Of a DNA stretch of 64,000 nt, positions 26,585-35,032 are shown piece after piece (positions within the stretch are counted from its first letter, which is position 1; every line of letters begins with the position of its first letter). Origin of the DNA: Niastella koreensis GR20-10 (GTDB lineage Bacteria; Bacteroidota; Bacteroidia; Chitinophagales; Chitinophagaceae); NCBI RefSeq assembly GCF_000246855.1, contig NC_016609.1, positions 8,630,744-8,694,743 on the forward strand. The letters are read 5' to 3'. Under the pieces are notes generated by a model. The model did not search any database. It was not told the origin of the DNA and was given only the letters and a program-made list of their open reading frames with translations. The position numbers and the translations under genes were made by a program.

Positions 26585-29362
26585 TTACTTCTCTCTGAAT
26601 TCTTTCGGTGTAATCCCGTTTTTTGATTTAAAAACGGTTGAGAAATAAGCCGGAGAGGCAAACCCTGTTTTGGATGCTATCTCTGCAATAGTAAAGGATT
26701 CATTCTTTAAAAGATATTTTGCTTTCTGCAATCTCGTGTTTAAAATATAATCATTAACATTCATATTCAATAAAGTCTTCACTTTCTTGTACAACAGAAC
26801 CTTCGAAACCCCCATGTTCTTACAAATACCGTCTATGTTGAAATCTTCGTTTGACAAATTACTTTCAACCAACGCCGTAAATTCGCTGATGAATTTTCTA
26901 TCTGGTTTACTTATTACCTGTGTATTTAAAGCAACAGGGATTTCACCGGTATAATGTTCTTTCAATCGTGCGCGGCTGGCGAGCAGGCTTTTTATTGTTT
27001 GATCAAGGAATGTAGTATTGAATGGCTTGGTAACATAGGCGTCTGCCCAAATCTTTATGCCTTCAATTTGCTGCTCTATAGAAGTTTTGGCGGTTAGTAG
27101 TACAACCGGGATATGTGAGGTACGGAAATCAGTTTTAATAATTCGGGTTAAAGCCAGGCCATCTTTACCCGGGATCATCACATCGCAAAGGATAAGATCC
27201 GGAATATGATCGAAAGCCAGCTGTAAAGCCGTTTGACCATTATCGGCTTCCAGTATTTGGTATTGCGTAATAAATTTTTCCGTTAGAAAATGTCGGAGGT
27301 CTGCATTGTCTTCAATGATCAAAACGGTGTATTCTTTGTTTGTTTGTTTGGTTTCTATTTCCTGCTTTACAGGTTGTTCAGTTTCAAGATCAGCAGTATA
27401 TATTATTTCAAGTTCATATAAAAATGGGTGGATTGCCACTTGCGATGAATCCACTATTTCATCTTTTGCAAGATGTGCATTGCCCAGCGGAAGATGAATT
27501 TTGAACGTAGTACCCTTCATATTTTCACTTGCTACAGTTATGGAACCTTTATGTAATTCGATCAGGTTTTTGCACAACGCCAGTCCAAGCCCCGATCCCA
27601 TGTAGTTCTCATATTCGCCCTGGTAAAATACATCGAATGCGTGTTCTACAGCTTCTTTCGGCATGCCCACCCCATTATCTTCAATTCTGATCTCCGCATG
27701 GGGGCTATTTTCACTTTTGTCAATATAGATGTGTATATAACCATTGTCTTTGGTAAACTTGAAAGCATTTGACAGCAAATTGAAAATAACTTTATCGAGC
27801 ATAGTTACATCCATCCAGATACTCAATAGTGGTTCCTTCGTGATCAATCTTAGATCAATATTTCTCTTTTGAGCAATGCTTTTATACGATTGAATAATAT
27901 CGGAAACAAAAACGATCAAATCGTTTTCAGAGGCTCTTAATTTCATTTTATTCACCTCTATCTTTCTAAAATCCATCAATTGATTCATCAGCCGCAATAG
28001 CCGCATCACATTCTTTCTAATTAAACCAAGGGTTTGGCTGGTATTGTATTGGTTTTTGTTGCTGGCCATCAATTCTTCCAGTGGTCCAAGAATCAGGGTT
28101 AAAGGTGTTCTGAATTCATGGGAAATATTAGTGAAAAAGTTAACTTTTGCTTCATTGGCAGCTTTTAATTGTACCTGATGTTCAAGGATCTCCTGGTTTT
28201 GCAGCTGCAACTTTCTACTGATCTTCCGGTATTGCTGTAGCGAGTAAAACGCCAGCCCCCCAAAAAGAAGCGATAAAAAAAGCGATGAAACCAGTACATA
28301 TACAAAAGCGCGTTGGTTGTTATAGATCCTTGTCTGATTTTCCAGCATTTTTTCCTGCCGCTCAATTTGTGTTTGCAAGCTGGCCGCTTTTGCAACCTGC
28401 AATTGCATAATGCGCACGTTGGTTGAATCGATTACCGTAGTTTGGATAAGATTTTCTTTAAAAAAAGGTTCCTTATTAAGGATCTTTACGGCTGTTCTGA
28501 TAATTTCCTCACCCCCTGTTGGGTTCAACATGGTGGCCGTTATTGTTTTTTCGGAAACGAATTTCAAGCCGGTACTCGGCAAACCATCCACTCCAATGAT
28601 AGCCGGCTTAATGCCCACCATGTCTTTAAATACTTCGTAGGCAGCCTGTGCCATCATATCATTCTGGGCAAATACGAGGTTCACATCCGGGTACCTGGTT
28701 GCTATTTTCGACAATTCATTTTTTGCCGTTTCAGGTAACCACTCGCCGTTTATCTGTTGTACCACTTGTAGCGAAGGATAGTTTTTAATAGCATCGGCAA
28801 ATCCGTTGTGTCGTTCTGTGGCAGGCGACGATTTAGGTAGCCCGGTAATTTCAATGATCTTTCCTTTTCCCTTGAGAAGATGTGCTGCATATTCGCCGGC
28901 CGTTTTGCCTATTGCATAATTGTCGCTGCTTATAAAAGCGGAGTAATGGGGCGTAGCTACTTTGCGGTCAACCACTATCACAGGTATGCCTTTAAGATAA
29001 GCCTGTTCTACCACAGCGGTTAATGGTTCGCCCTCGTTTGGGGAAATAATCAACAGATCGATTCCTGACCGCAACAACTCGTTCGACTGCATTACCTGTT
29101 TTTGACTGTTACCGTCGGCTTGCCGGTAAATGAAATGTAAATTGGACTGAAAAGCCAGTTCGCGGTGCATTTCCTGCAGCATGGTTTTTCTCCAATCGTC
29201 TGATTCAACGCATTGGGAGAACCCGATTGTATAATACCGCTGCTTTTGCTCACTGGTACAGGCCCCAAAGCATATAAGTACACCCATAGTCCCTAAAACC
29301 AGGGTTTTATAAAGGCTATTCCATCCGGGTAATGACGAGCAATTCGTTTTTGGTAGTATCAT
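26585..29362 (-). CDS. Hybrid two-component system regulator with sugar-binding sensor
   Basis: A 925-residue one-protein signalling system. An N-terminal membrane or lipoprotein-like signal (ends CFGAC) precedes a periplasmic-binding-protein domain of the LacI/ribose-binding type (about 45-325). A transmembrane helix at about 350-372 leads to a HisKA domain (SHEFRTPL, phospho-His about 415) and an ATPase domain (about 520-640, DNGVGMP, GSGLGLALCKNLI). A receiver domain (about 678-795, phospho-Asp about 726 in CDVMIPGKDG) and a C-terminal AraC-type DNA-binding domain (about 825-925) follow. Such proteins sense a sugar and switch on neighbouring carbohydrate genes. No SusC/SusD genes are nearby, so the adjacent glucan synthase is the likeliest target (inference). 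Confidence 0.92.
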   Translation of the reverse strand: MILPKTNCSSLPGWNSLYKTLVLGTMGVLICFGACTSEQKQRYYTIGFSQCVESDDWRKTMLQEMHRELAFQSNLHFIYRQADGNSQKQVMQSNELLRSGIDLLIISPNEGEPLTAVVEQAYLKGIPVIVVDRKVATPHYSAFISSDNYAIGKTAGEYAAHLLKGKGKIIEITGLPKSSPATERHNGFADAIKNYPSLQVVQQINGEWLPETAKNELSKIATRYPDVNLVFAQNDMMAQAAYEVFKDMVGIKPAIIGVDGLPSTGLKFVSEKTITATMLNPTGGEEIIRTAVKILNKEPFFKENLIQTTVIDSTNVRIMQLQVAKAASLQTQIERQEKMLENQTRIYNNQRAFVYVLVSSLFLSLLFGGLAFYSLQQYRKISRKLQLQNQEILEHQVQLKAANEAKVNFFTNISHEFRTPLTLILGPLEELMASNKNQYNTSQTLGLIRKNVMRLLRLMNQLMDFRKIEVNKMKLRASENDLIVFVSDIIQSYKSIAQKRNIDLRLITKEPLLSIWMDVTMLDKVIFNLLSNAFKFTKDNGYIHIYIDKSENSPHAEIRIEDNGVGMPKEAVEHAFDVFYQGEYENYMGSGLGLALCKNLIELHKGSITVASENMKGTTFKIHLPLGNAHLAKDEIVDSSQVAIHPFLYELEIIYTADLETEQPVKQEIETKQTNKEYTVLIIEDNADLRHFLTEKFITQYQILEADNGQTALQLAFDHIPDLILCDVMIPGKDGLALTRIIKTDFRTSHIPVVLLTAKTSIEQQIEGIKIWADAYVTKPFNTTFLDQTIKSLLASRARLKEHYTGEIPVALNTQVISKPDRKFISEFTALVESNLSNEDFNIDGICKNMGVSKVLLYKKVKTLLNMNVNDYILNTRLQKAKYLLKNESFTIAEIASKTGFASPAYFSTVFKSKNGITPKEFREK

Positions 29363-29765
29363 ATATACTGGCTGTAAAGCAAAGTGAAAAGCAATCCTTA
29401 AATAAATTTATCAGGCGGTATGGAGTGTTCAGATCTTGAGCAACATACAGGGTGGGATAATGAAACAATTTCTAAAGACCCAATTACAATTTCGAAAGCC
29501 AAAGTTTGAAATGCTTATGCCAATCATTGAATGGTAGTCTTTTATAAAAATACGACTATTAATATTAATTAGAAATGATTTTGAACAGGTTTAGAATATC
29601 CAGCCGCTACGGTTAATGTATTTTGCTGAAGATTGGTTGTCTACATAGAAAACTCCTTTGGAGTCGCATACTTTAAATTGAAATGAATCCGACCTTTTGA
29701 ATGATTGCAAGCCAGGGTTTGTTTTTACTTACCCTCTTTTTCAATTTCTTAAGTAAAAAAATTGT
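29363..29765. promoter_or_regulatory. Divergent intergenic region, with inverted repeat at the right start codon
   Basis: A 403-bp AT-rich region between the divergent regulator (-) and the RteC-like gene (+). At its right end, tttttactta 29722-29731 and taagtaaaaa 29750-29759 form a perfect 10-bp inverted repeat with an 18-base pyrimidine-rich spacer, ending 6 bases before the ATG at 29766. It may be an operator or a translational hairpin. A weaker 5-bp dyad lies at 29535-29558. No gene is seen. Confidence 0.5.
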
Positions 29766-30368
29766 ATGAAAAACTCAGCCCTAATAGCAGAAACCCGCCA
29801 GATTTATAATTCAATTGAACAACAAATTGAGAAAATTTCATTGGAAGCCGAAGAAGGAAAACGGATAGAACAATCGTTCTGCCTCGCTATGAGAACCTGG
29901 CTCGAAATGGAGGTCCTGGTCAGTGATCACCGATTTTTAGATCAGGAAGAAGAAATATATTTTTATAAAAACCTGAAGCCTCAATTTCTCGGATTGATTG
30001 AATATTTTACTCTTTTATATAAATCCGTTTTATTTCAGCCAGAGGACCGTATGAAAACAGGTCTATATTGGGAACATGAATTGAAGAGCTGCAGGGAATT
30101 GATTTCCATATATAACACAAACTGCCGGTTTTATGAGCAACACCTGTTCGGTACGGATTTATGTCACCTCGAACAAAACAATCGGCAATCTCTGCTTTTT
30201 GGACTCAATGTTGACCGGCTCAATTTTACTGATGCTTCTTACAGCTATTTGCGCGGCAGGTTAATTGCTATGAAAAGGTATCAGAAGTACATTCAGATTA
30301 AATTGTATGAAAACACAGTGTTACTGAAAGATCTGTTGGTTTTTGACCATCACTCCCTGGCTAATTAA
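29766..30368 (+). CDS. RteC-like domain protein
   Basis: A 200-residue soluble protein rich in Glu, Tyr and Leu and probably all-helical. It resembles RteC proteins (PF09357): a central EIYFYKNLKPQFLGLIEYFTL matches the family's E-I-x-F-F-K-x-x-K-P block, followed by a Y-W-E-H-E-L segment and an aromatic-rich FYEQHLF stretch. RteC of Bacteroides conjugative transposons controls excision genes, but chromosomal RteC-like proteins are common in Chitinophagaceae without such elements, and no conjugation or integrase genes are visible here. Its role is unknown. It is convergent with the TPR gene, only 8 bp apart. Confidence 0.65.
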   Translation: MKNSALIAETRQIYNSIEQQIEKISLEAEEGKRIEQSFCLAMRTWLEMEVLVSDHRFLDQEEEIYFYKNLKPQFLGLIEYFTLLYKSVLFQPEDRMKTGLYWEHELKSCRELISIYNTNCRFYEQHLFGTDLCHLEQNNRQSLLFGLNVDRLNFTDASYSYLRGRLIAMKRYQKYIQIKLYENTVLLKDLLVFDHHSLAN

Positions 30369-30376
30369 ATTTAATA

Positions 30377-32299
30377 TCATTTACAATTAAGCAGCCGTTC
30401 TACTTTAGCATCATCTGAGCCGAGCGATTCTGCTTTTTTAAAGTCTGTACAGGCAGCTTCCTTTTTTCCAAGGGTTAAATAAAATGCTCCTCTGTGCAGG
30501 TAAGCCGCAGCATACTTTTTATTATACTGAATAGCTTTCGTAAAATTATCAATTGCTGCAGCGGAGTCGCTATGCTGCAGCAATATTGCATAATTGTTAT
30601 ACACAATGGCGTAAGTGGGATCAACTTTGATGGCCAGCTGATAATCAATCATAGCACCTGTTATATCATCCAGATAGGTTTTTGCCACGGCCCGTGCTAC
30701 TATAGCATCCCGGAATTTAGGCCGTAAGCTGATGGCTTTGGTATAATCAACAATGGCCCCGGCAAAATCGTTGAGTTGCCTTTTTCCCCCGCCCCGGTTA
30801 TAGTACAGGCTGGCAGAGTCAGGAAGTATCGCAATTGCTTTGGTAAGCGTGGCAATTTCAGCATAAAACATTCCGCTGGCAAATTCTTTTTGCGATTGAA
30901 GTATGAACGGTTCCGCGATCATTAATGGCTGTTTTTTATAGGCGGCACATTGTGGTTTTAATAAATAATCATAACCATCTTCCAAACCGTCTTTCAAACA
31001 TGCAAAGGCGCATTTACAGGCATTGGTATAATCATGTAAGGTGTCGAAGATGTACATTTTTTCATAATTATAAATCGCTGCTGAGTCAGGAAAGTATTTT
31101 ATGCATTGATTTAAGGTGGTAAGCGCTCCTGTAAGATCGCCTGTTACCTGTTGAAGCTGGAACTTATGTACCAGCAGGTATTTATTATCCGGCTCCAGCT
31201 GTAATCCTTTGCGGATATAATTAAGGGATACTTTATAATCATTTTTTTTCGCAACAGAAGCTGCAATTTCCCTGTAAGCAATGAGTTTGGTAGAGTCTAG
31301 CGAGATGGCTTTTGTGTAATCGGCTATGGCTTTGTCGTAGTCGCCCAGGTTGTCATACGCATCTCCTCTTTGAATATATGCATCATAATAATCAGGCTTC
31401 AATGCAATGGCATGATTGCAATCTGTAATGATTTCTGAGTTGTCCTGGATATCAAAACGGGCCAGGGCTCTTTCGTTGTAAGCCCTTGCGTTATTGGAGT
31501 CAAGTGCAATGGCCAGGGTGCAATCGTCAATAGCGCCTAATTCGTCGCCCAGATCGTCTTTTACATTAGCTCTTAACAGAAAGCCTTCTATGTTTTTGTT
31601 ATCCAGTTCAAGCAGCTTATTGCATTCGGTAAGGGCCTGTTCATAATCACCTGACAACTTATAGGCATTGGCTTTGTTATAAAATGCGTTCACATAATCC
31701 GGCTTTATGACAATTGCCTGGTCAAGTACGGCGATCGCTTCAGCATATCGTTTCAGATTCATTAAAGCGCCGGCTTTATTTACATATGCTTTGTAGATAG
31801 TTTTATCTTTTGAAATGGCGGAGTCAAGCGTAAGGATCGCTTTCAGATACTCATTTCTTTCCAACAAGGAATACCCTAACAGGTTATAAGGCAGGCCTGA
31901 AGCTGGTTGCAATTGCAACGCTTTGAGTGCATCGTTATCTCCTTTTACAAATATCCTCATGGCATAAAATACACCAGCCCTGCTTAAATAACCCTCTACC
32001 CTGGAAGGATCAATTTTAATTGCACGATCAAAATAAAGGAGCGCGGAATCGAGTTTTCCGGTTTCCCATAATATGTTGCCCATTTCCAGGTTGCACTGGT
32101 AATTTTCAGGATGTTGTTCAAGGGCTTTTTTGTATAAAGGAATAGCCGCGGGATTATTGCTCTTTTCATGCAGTAATATGGCATCGTCTAACAATTGAAT
32201 ACCCGTGGATTGGGCGAAGCTGCAGGTGGGTAAAAGCAGCAAAAGGCATTTGGTAATAAGATCGAGGAAGGGTACGCGAAAACCAGGTCGGCGGGTCAT
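30377..32299 (-). CDS. Secreted tetratricopeptide-repeat protein
   Basis: 640 residues. An N-terminal signal peptide (about 1-29, hydrophobic LLLLLPTCSFAQ) is followed by about 16 tandem TPR units that fill the rest, seen as repeats of A-x-x-x-Y/F-x-x-A-I-x-L-x-P/S (for example GDYDKAIADYTKAISLDS and NDFAGAIVDYTKAISLRP). TPR arrays are protein-binding scaffolds. The signal peptide puts it in the periplasm or outer membrane. No enzymatic domain is seen and the neighbours do not suggest a pathway. Confidence 0.85.
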   Translation of the reverse strand: MTRRPGFRVPFLDLITKCLLLLLPTCSFAQSTGIQLLDDAILLHEKSNNPAAIPLYKKALEQHPENYQCNLEMGNILWETGKLDSALLYFDRAIKIDPSRVEGYLSRAGVFYAMRIFVKGDNDALKALQLQPASGLPYNLLGYSLLERNEYLKAILTLDSAISKDKTIYKAYVNKAGALMNLKRYAEAIAVLDQAIVIKPDYVNAFYNKANAYKLSGDYEQALTECNKLLELDNKNIEGFLLRANVKDDLGDELGAIDDCTLAIALDSNNARAYNERALARFDIQDNSEIITDCNHAIALKPDYYDAYIQRGDAYDNLGDYDKAIADYTKAISLDSTKLIAYREIAASVAKKNDYKVSLNYIRKGLQLEPDNKYLLVHKFQLQQVTGDLTGALTTLNQCIKYFPDSAAIYNYEKMYIFDTLHDYTNACKCAFACLKDGLEDGYDYLLKPQCAAYKKQPLMIAEPFILQSQKEFASGMFYAEIATLTKAIAILPDSASLYYNRGGGKRQLNDFAGAIVDYTKAISLRPKFRDAIVARAVAKTYLDDITGAMIDYQLAIKVDPTYAIVYNNYAILLQHSDSAAAIDNFTKAIQYNKKYAAAYLHRGAFYLTLGKKEAACTDFKKAESLGSDDAKVERLLNCK

Positions 32300-32411
32300 G
32301 GGGCATTTTTTAGTGCAGTTAAAAATAATAAATTTATTCGTTTATTTTAATTGAAACCAGGCGAGACTTAGGTACCTGGCCGGGACTGCTAAATAATATG
32401 AATAATTTAAC

Positions 32412-32750
32412 ATGGATTATACGGAACAACTACGATGGATAAGCTCGCTGACTGAAAAACAGCTTACCGAATTTCCTGATATGGCTTTCAAGGCAAGGAA
32501 AGACAGCAATGAAATGGGGGATATCCGGTTTTTCCTGGGACACGCTCACCGGTTAAAATTTGGTGGCAAGGCGGAGCCATGGAACCTGCAAATGGCATGC
32601 GTACACGATCCTGAAAAGTACCCGGAAGGGTGGCAGGATGATGCTCCGTTATGTCAGTTCGGCCGTTGTGAGCATTGCAAGGCGGAAACAGTCAGTTATG
32701 CCAAACAAGGACTTTGTATGCTTTGCGGTAAACCTGTATATGGGACCTGA
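32412..32750 (+). CDS. Small protein with C-terminal zinc-ribbon-like motif
   Basis: 112 residues, not recognised as a named family. The N-terminal two thirds are polar and probably helical (begins MDYTEQLRWISSLTEKQL). The C-terminus has two CxxC knuckles, CEHC and CMLC, 13 residues apart, with another Cys just before, which suggests a zinc ribbon. It starts 112 bp from the divergent TPR gene and ends 47 bp before the TetR gene on the same strand. Whether it shares a transcript with them is unclear, because a promoter-like element lies in that gap. Confidence 0.7.
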   Translation: MDYTEQLRWISSLTEKQLTEFPDMAFKARKDSNEMGDIRFFLGHAHRLKFGGKAEPWNLQMACVHDPEKYPEGWQDDAPLCQFGRCEHCKAETVSYAKQGLCMLCGKPVYGT

Positions 32751-32763
32751 CGGACTGGAAATT

Positions 32764-32786
32764 TAATTTTGTACTATTTAGTACAA
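32764..32786 (+). promoter_or_regulatory. Promoter -7 element overlapped by a TetR operator-like palindrome
   Basis: TAATTTTG at 32764-32771 fits the TAnnTTTG -7 element. It overlaps the 18-bp palindrome ttgtacta-tt-tagtacaa at 32769-32786. The core TGTAC-N6-GTACA (32770-32785) recurs with identical spacing at 33415-33430. The position suits autorepression of the TetR gene, whose ATG is at 32798. Confidence 0.65.
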
Positions 32787-32797
32787 TATATACCTTT

Positions 32798-33397
32798 ATG
32801 ACGCAAACTACAGCAATGGCAGGCAGACCACAAATATTTTCAGAAGAGGAGGCATTGGAAAAAGCTACCCAGCTTTTCTGGAGCAAGGGCTACGAAGCCA
32901 CCTCAACTGACGACCTGCTTGCTGCCATGAACATTGGGAAAAGCAGCTTCTATAATACCTTTAAAGGCAAAAGAGAATTGTTTGAAAAGGTAATTGAGAA
33001 CTTCGTTAATCTGTCTGTGGCCGGTTTATTAAAAGACGTTCAGGCGGGAACAGACTCCGTTCAGGCCATTAAAAATTTCTTCAGAAAGCTGGCCACTGCG
33101 CCAGCGGGTATGCATCAGAAGGGTTGTTTTATGGGTAATATTGTGGTTGAGCTATCGAACATCGATAAGCCCCTGGAAAGTATGGCCATTAAACGATTGA
33201 AGAAGATGGAGCAACTTTTTCTGGACCTGGTAAAGAAATCACAACAAACAGGACTGCTAAAATCAAAAGAAGACCCTGCCATTATTGCCCGTTACCTGGT
33301 TACAATGTGGAATGGTATTAATATTACCCGCAGGATGTACCCTGACCCCGACCGCCTGCTGCCCCTGATTGAGATGCAGCTATCCATACTTAATTAA
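32798..33397 (+). CDS. TetR/AcrR family transcriptional regulator
   Basis: 199 residues. The N-terminal helix-turn-helix (about 15-62) shows the family pattern ALEKATQLFWSKGYEATSTD and MNIGKSSFYNTFKGKRELF. The C-terminal ligand-binding domain includes HQKGCFMGN, as in AcrR-like members. An alternative start six codons in (MAGRPQ) is possible. A palindrome over the promoter and a matching one before the next gene suggest it represses both itself and the downstream metallo-hydrolase. The ligand is unknown. Confidence 0.92.
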   Translation: MTQTTAMAGRPQIFSEEEALEKATQLFWSKGYEATSTDDLLAAMNIGKSSFYNTFKGKRELFEKVIENFVNLSVAGLLKDVQAGTDSVQAIKNFFRKLATAPAGMHQKGCFMGNIVVELSNIDKPLESMAIKRLKKMEQLFLDLVKKSQQTGLLKSKEDPAIIARYLVTMWNGINITRRMYPDPDRLLPLIEMQLSILN

Positions 33398-33414
33398 TTT
33401 TTTTTAACTAAATA

Positions 33415-33430
33415 TGTACCAATCAGTACA
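33415..33430. promoter_or_regulatory. Second TetR operator-like site
   Basis: tgtac at 33415-33419 and gtaca at 33426-33430 are separated by 6 bases, the same half-sites and spacing as the palindrome in front of the TetR gene. It lies 14 bp before the ATG of the metallo-beta-lactamase-fold gene. Confidence 0.6.
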
Positions 33431-33443
33431 AAATTGAAATCAT

Positions 33444-34226
33444 ATGAAAGTCTCCTTCACGCAAATCGACACCGCCTGTATGATTATCAACATCAACGGA
33501 TTTGTCATTGTTACCGACCCCGCTTTCGATAAAGAAGGCAGCGTTTATGAAGGCGCCCGCACTTTATATAAAACGGGTTCGCCCAAATTACAGCCGGAAG
33601 ACATCGGACCGGTAGACCTGGTGATCCTCAGCCACGACCAACACAAAGACAACCTGGATAATGCCGGCCGCGCATTTATTAAAACAGTAAAACAGGTTAT
33701 TTCCACACCTGATGCCGTGGCACGGCTGGCACAGGGAAATGTAACAGGATTGAACGAATGGGAAAGTGTGGAAATTGCAACCGATAAAGTCCCCGGCCTG
33801 CGCATCACCGCTACTCCCTGCCAGCATGCGCCTACGCATGAACAAACAAAGATCTCCGGACATGTTATTGGGTTTATGATAGAGTGGACCGGACAGCAAA
33901 ATGGCGCCCTCTATGTATCGGGCGACACCATTTACTTTGAGGGTATTGAGGAAATCGCCAAACGATTTAAAGTACACACCGCCGTATTGCATGTGGGTAA
34001 AGCCGGCTTCCCGCTAATCAATTATATGCCTATTACCTTTACCACTGAAATGGCTATACAAACGGTGCAGTTGATGAACGTGGAGAAATTTATTCCCACA
34101 CACTTCGAGGGGTGGAAACATTTTAACGAACAGCCTGAATACTTATATGACCAGGTAACCCATTCGGACATTAAAGAAAAACTGGTATGGCTGCAACCGG
34201 GTACGCCAACAGTGATTGAGATTTAA
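33444..34226 (+). CDS. Metallo-beta-lactamase-fold hydrolase (UlaG-like)
   Basis: 260 residues, soluble, no signal peptide. The metal motif appears as SHDQHKDNLD at about residues 63-72, a variant of HxHxDH in which the first spacing is HDQH. Downstream metal ligands are plausible at CQHAPTHEQ, SGDTIYFEGI and THFEGW. This is the architecture of the UlaG / YtkL-like group of MBL proteins. It follows the TetR gene by 46 bp and carries the matching operator, so it is probably the regulated enzyme. The substrate is unknown. Confidence 0.85.
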   Translation: MKVSFTQIDTACMIININGFVIVTDPAFDKEGSVYEGARTLYKTGSPKLQPEDIGPVDLVILSHDQHKDNLDNAGRAFIKTVKQVISTPDAVARLAQGNVTGLNEWESVEIATDKVPGLRITATPCQHAPTHEQTKISGHVIGFMIEWTGQQNGALYVSGDTIYFEGIEEIAKRFKVHTAVLHVGKAGFPLINYMPITFTTEMAIQTVQLMNVEKFIPTHFEGWKHFNEQPEYLYDQVTHSDIKEKLVWLQPGTPTVIEI

Positions 34227-34457
34227 CTACCAGAAAGTAAATGGCCTAACAATACCTGGTATTTTGTTCTTCCTGCAAATACAGGTAGAATCAGATATAA
34301 AAACCGGTACTGCTTTCCTTGGGATCTTATATGCCGCATTTCGCAAAACAGAACCTGAGCAATTGCAGCAGGCATAGTAAAGTTTGAATGGATGGATGCT
34401 GATGGGTGCTATTTATGCTGAAATGGTACTATGATAGCTGTAAAAGATTTTAATCAG

Positions 34458-34491
34458 ATGCTGTTTCATGTATTGAGACAGCATTTTTTTT
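34458..34491 (+). terminator. Strong intrinsic terminator
   Basis: A 10-bp stem, atgctgtttc at 34458-34467 and gagacagcat at 34475-34484 (one G-T pair), with a 7-base loop and an uninterrupted T run at 34484-34491. It is 232 bp after the MBL gene, so it ends either a long 3' UTR or an unannotated transcript. Confidence 0.85.
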
Positions 34492-34801
34492 ACCCTTTAC
34501 AGATGCCCGGGCAACCATTACAGAGTGATAAAAACTGTATTATAAACATTAATTTTTTTGTGCAGTAAAATGTAAGCGATTACCCTTATTACGGGTTATA
34601 ATAAATCGACTACATCGTTGCCATTTTAACGCGCGAAAGATTTTATTGAAACAAAGAGGTTGTTACTTTGCATCGTCGTACTCGTTGAACAGCTATTTGA
34701 TAAATGTCTAATTCTTTAAAAAACTTTTGATTCAAAAATTTCAGGCATCATGTTTGCGCTTGAATTGTTCAAATACTCTTTTTGAAAACACTAATATCCT
34801 T
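34492..34801. other. Intergenic stretch with no supported feature
   Basis: AT-rich sequence between the terminator and a possible small ORF. No convincing promoter, repeat or reading frame was seen. Confidence 0.5.
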
Positions 34802-35032
34802 ATGATGAACGCAATTTGGAAATTCCTCAAAGATGTATCCAACATCTTTTCAACCGTCCCAGAAACAGGAAAACTAATAATCCGTGCTATCGCTGCAAAA
34901 GGCGCGCTGAAATTAAGTTACGCGCAGTCAGAAAAAATCTCAACTAATCAGTTTGGAGGAAGAGCGGCAATCGTCAGAAGAGGCGATAGGATTTCAACTA
35001 CTGTTCTTCATGATTCACGGCAAATCATTTGA
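34802..35032 (+). CDS. Possible small protein of 76 residues
   Basis: An ATG-started frame (34802, or 34805 one codon in) encodes a Lys/Arg/Ile-rich peptide with a hydrophobic N-terminal third (NAIWKFLKDVSNIFSTV) and a basic C-terminal part (RAAIVRRGDRIS). No family is recognised. It is listed because the codons look normal and the surrounding 1.3 kb lacks another gene, but it could be chance. The frame continues upstream to a TTG at 34727. Confidence 0.3.
   Translation: MMNAIWKFLKDVSNIFSTVPETGKLIIRAIAAKGALKLSYAQSEKISTNQFGGRAAIVRRGDRISTTVLHDSRQII

Noticed and set aside
29766-34226. Integrated mobile element suggested by the RteC-like protein
   Set aside because: No integrase, transposase, relaxase, tRNA or flanking direct repeat was seen.
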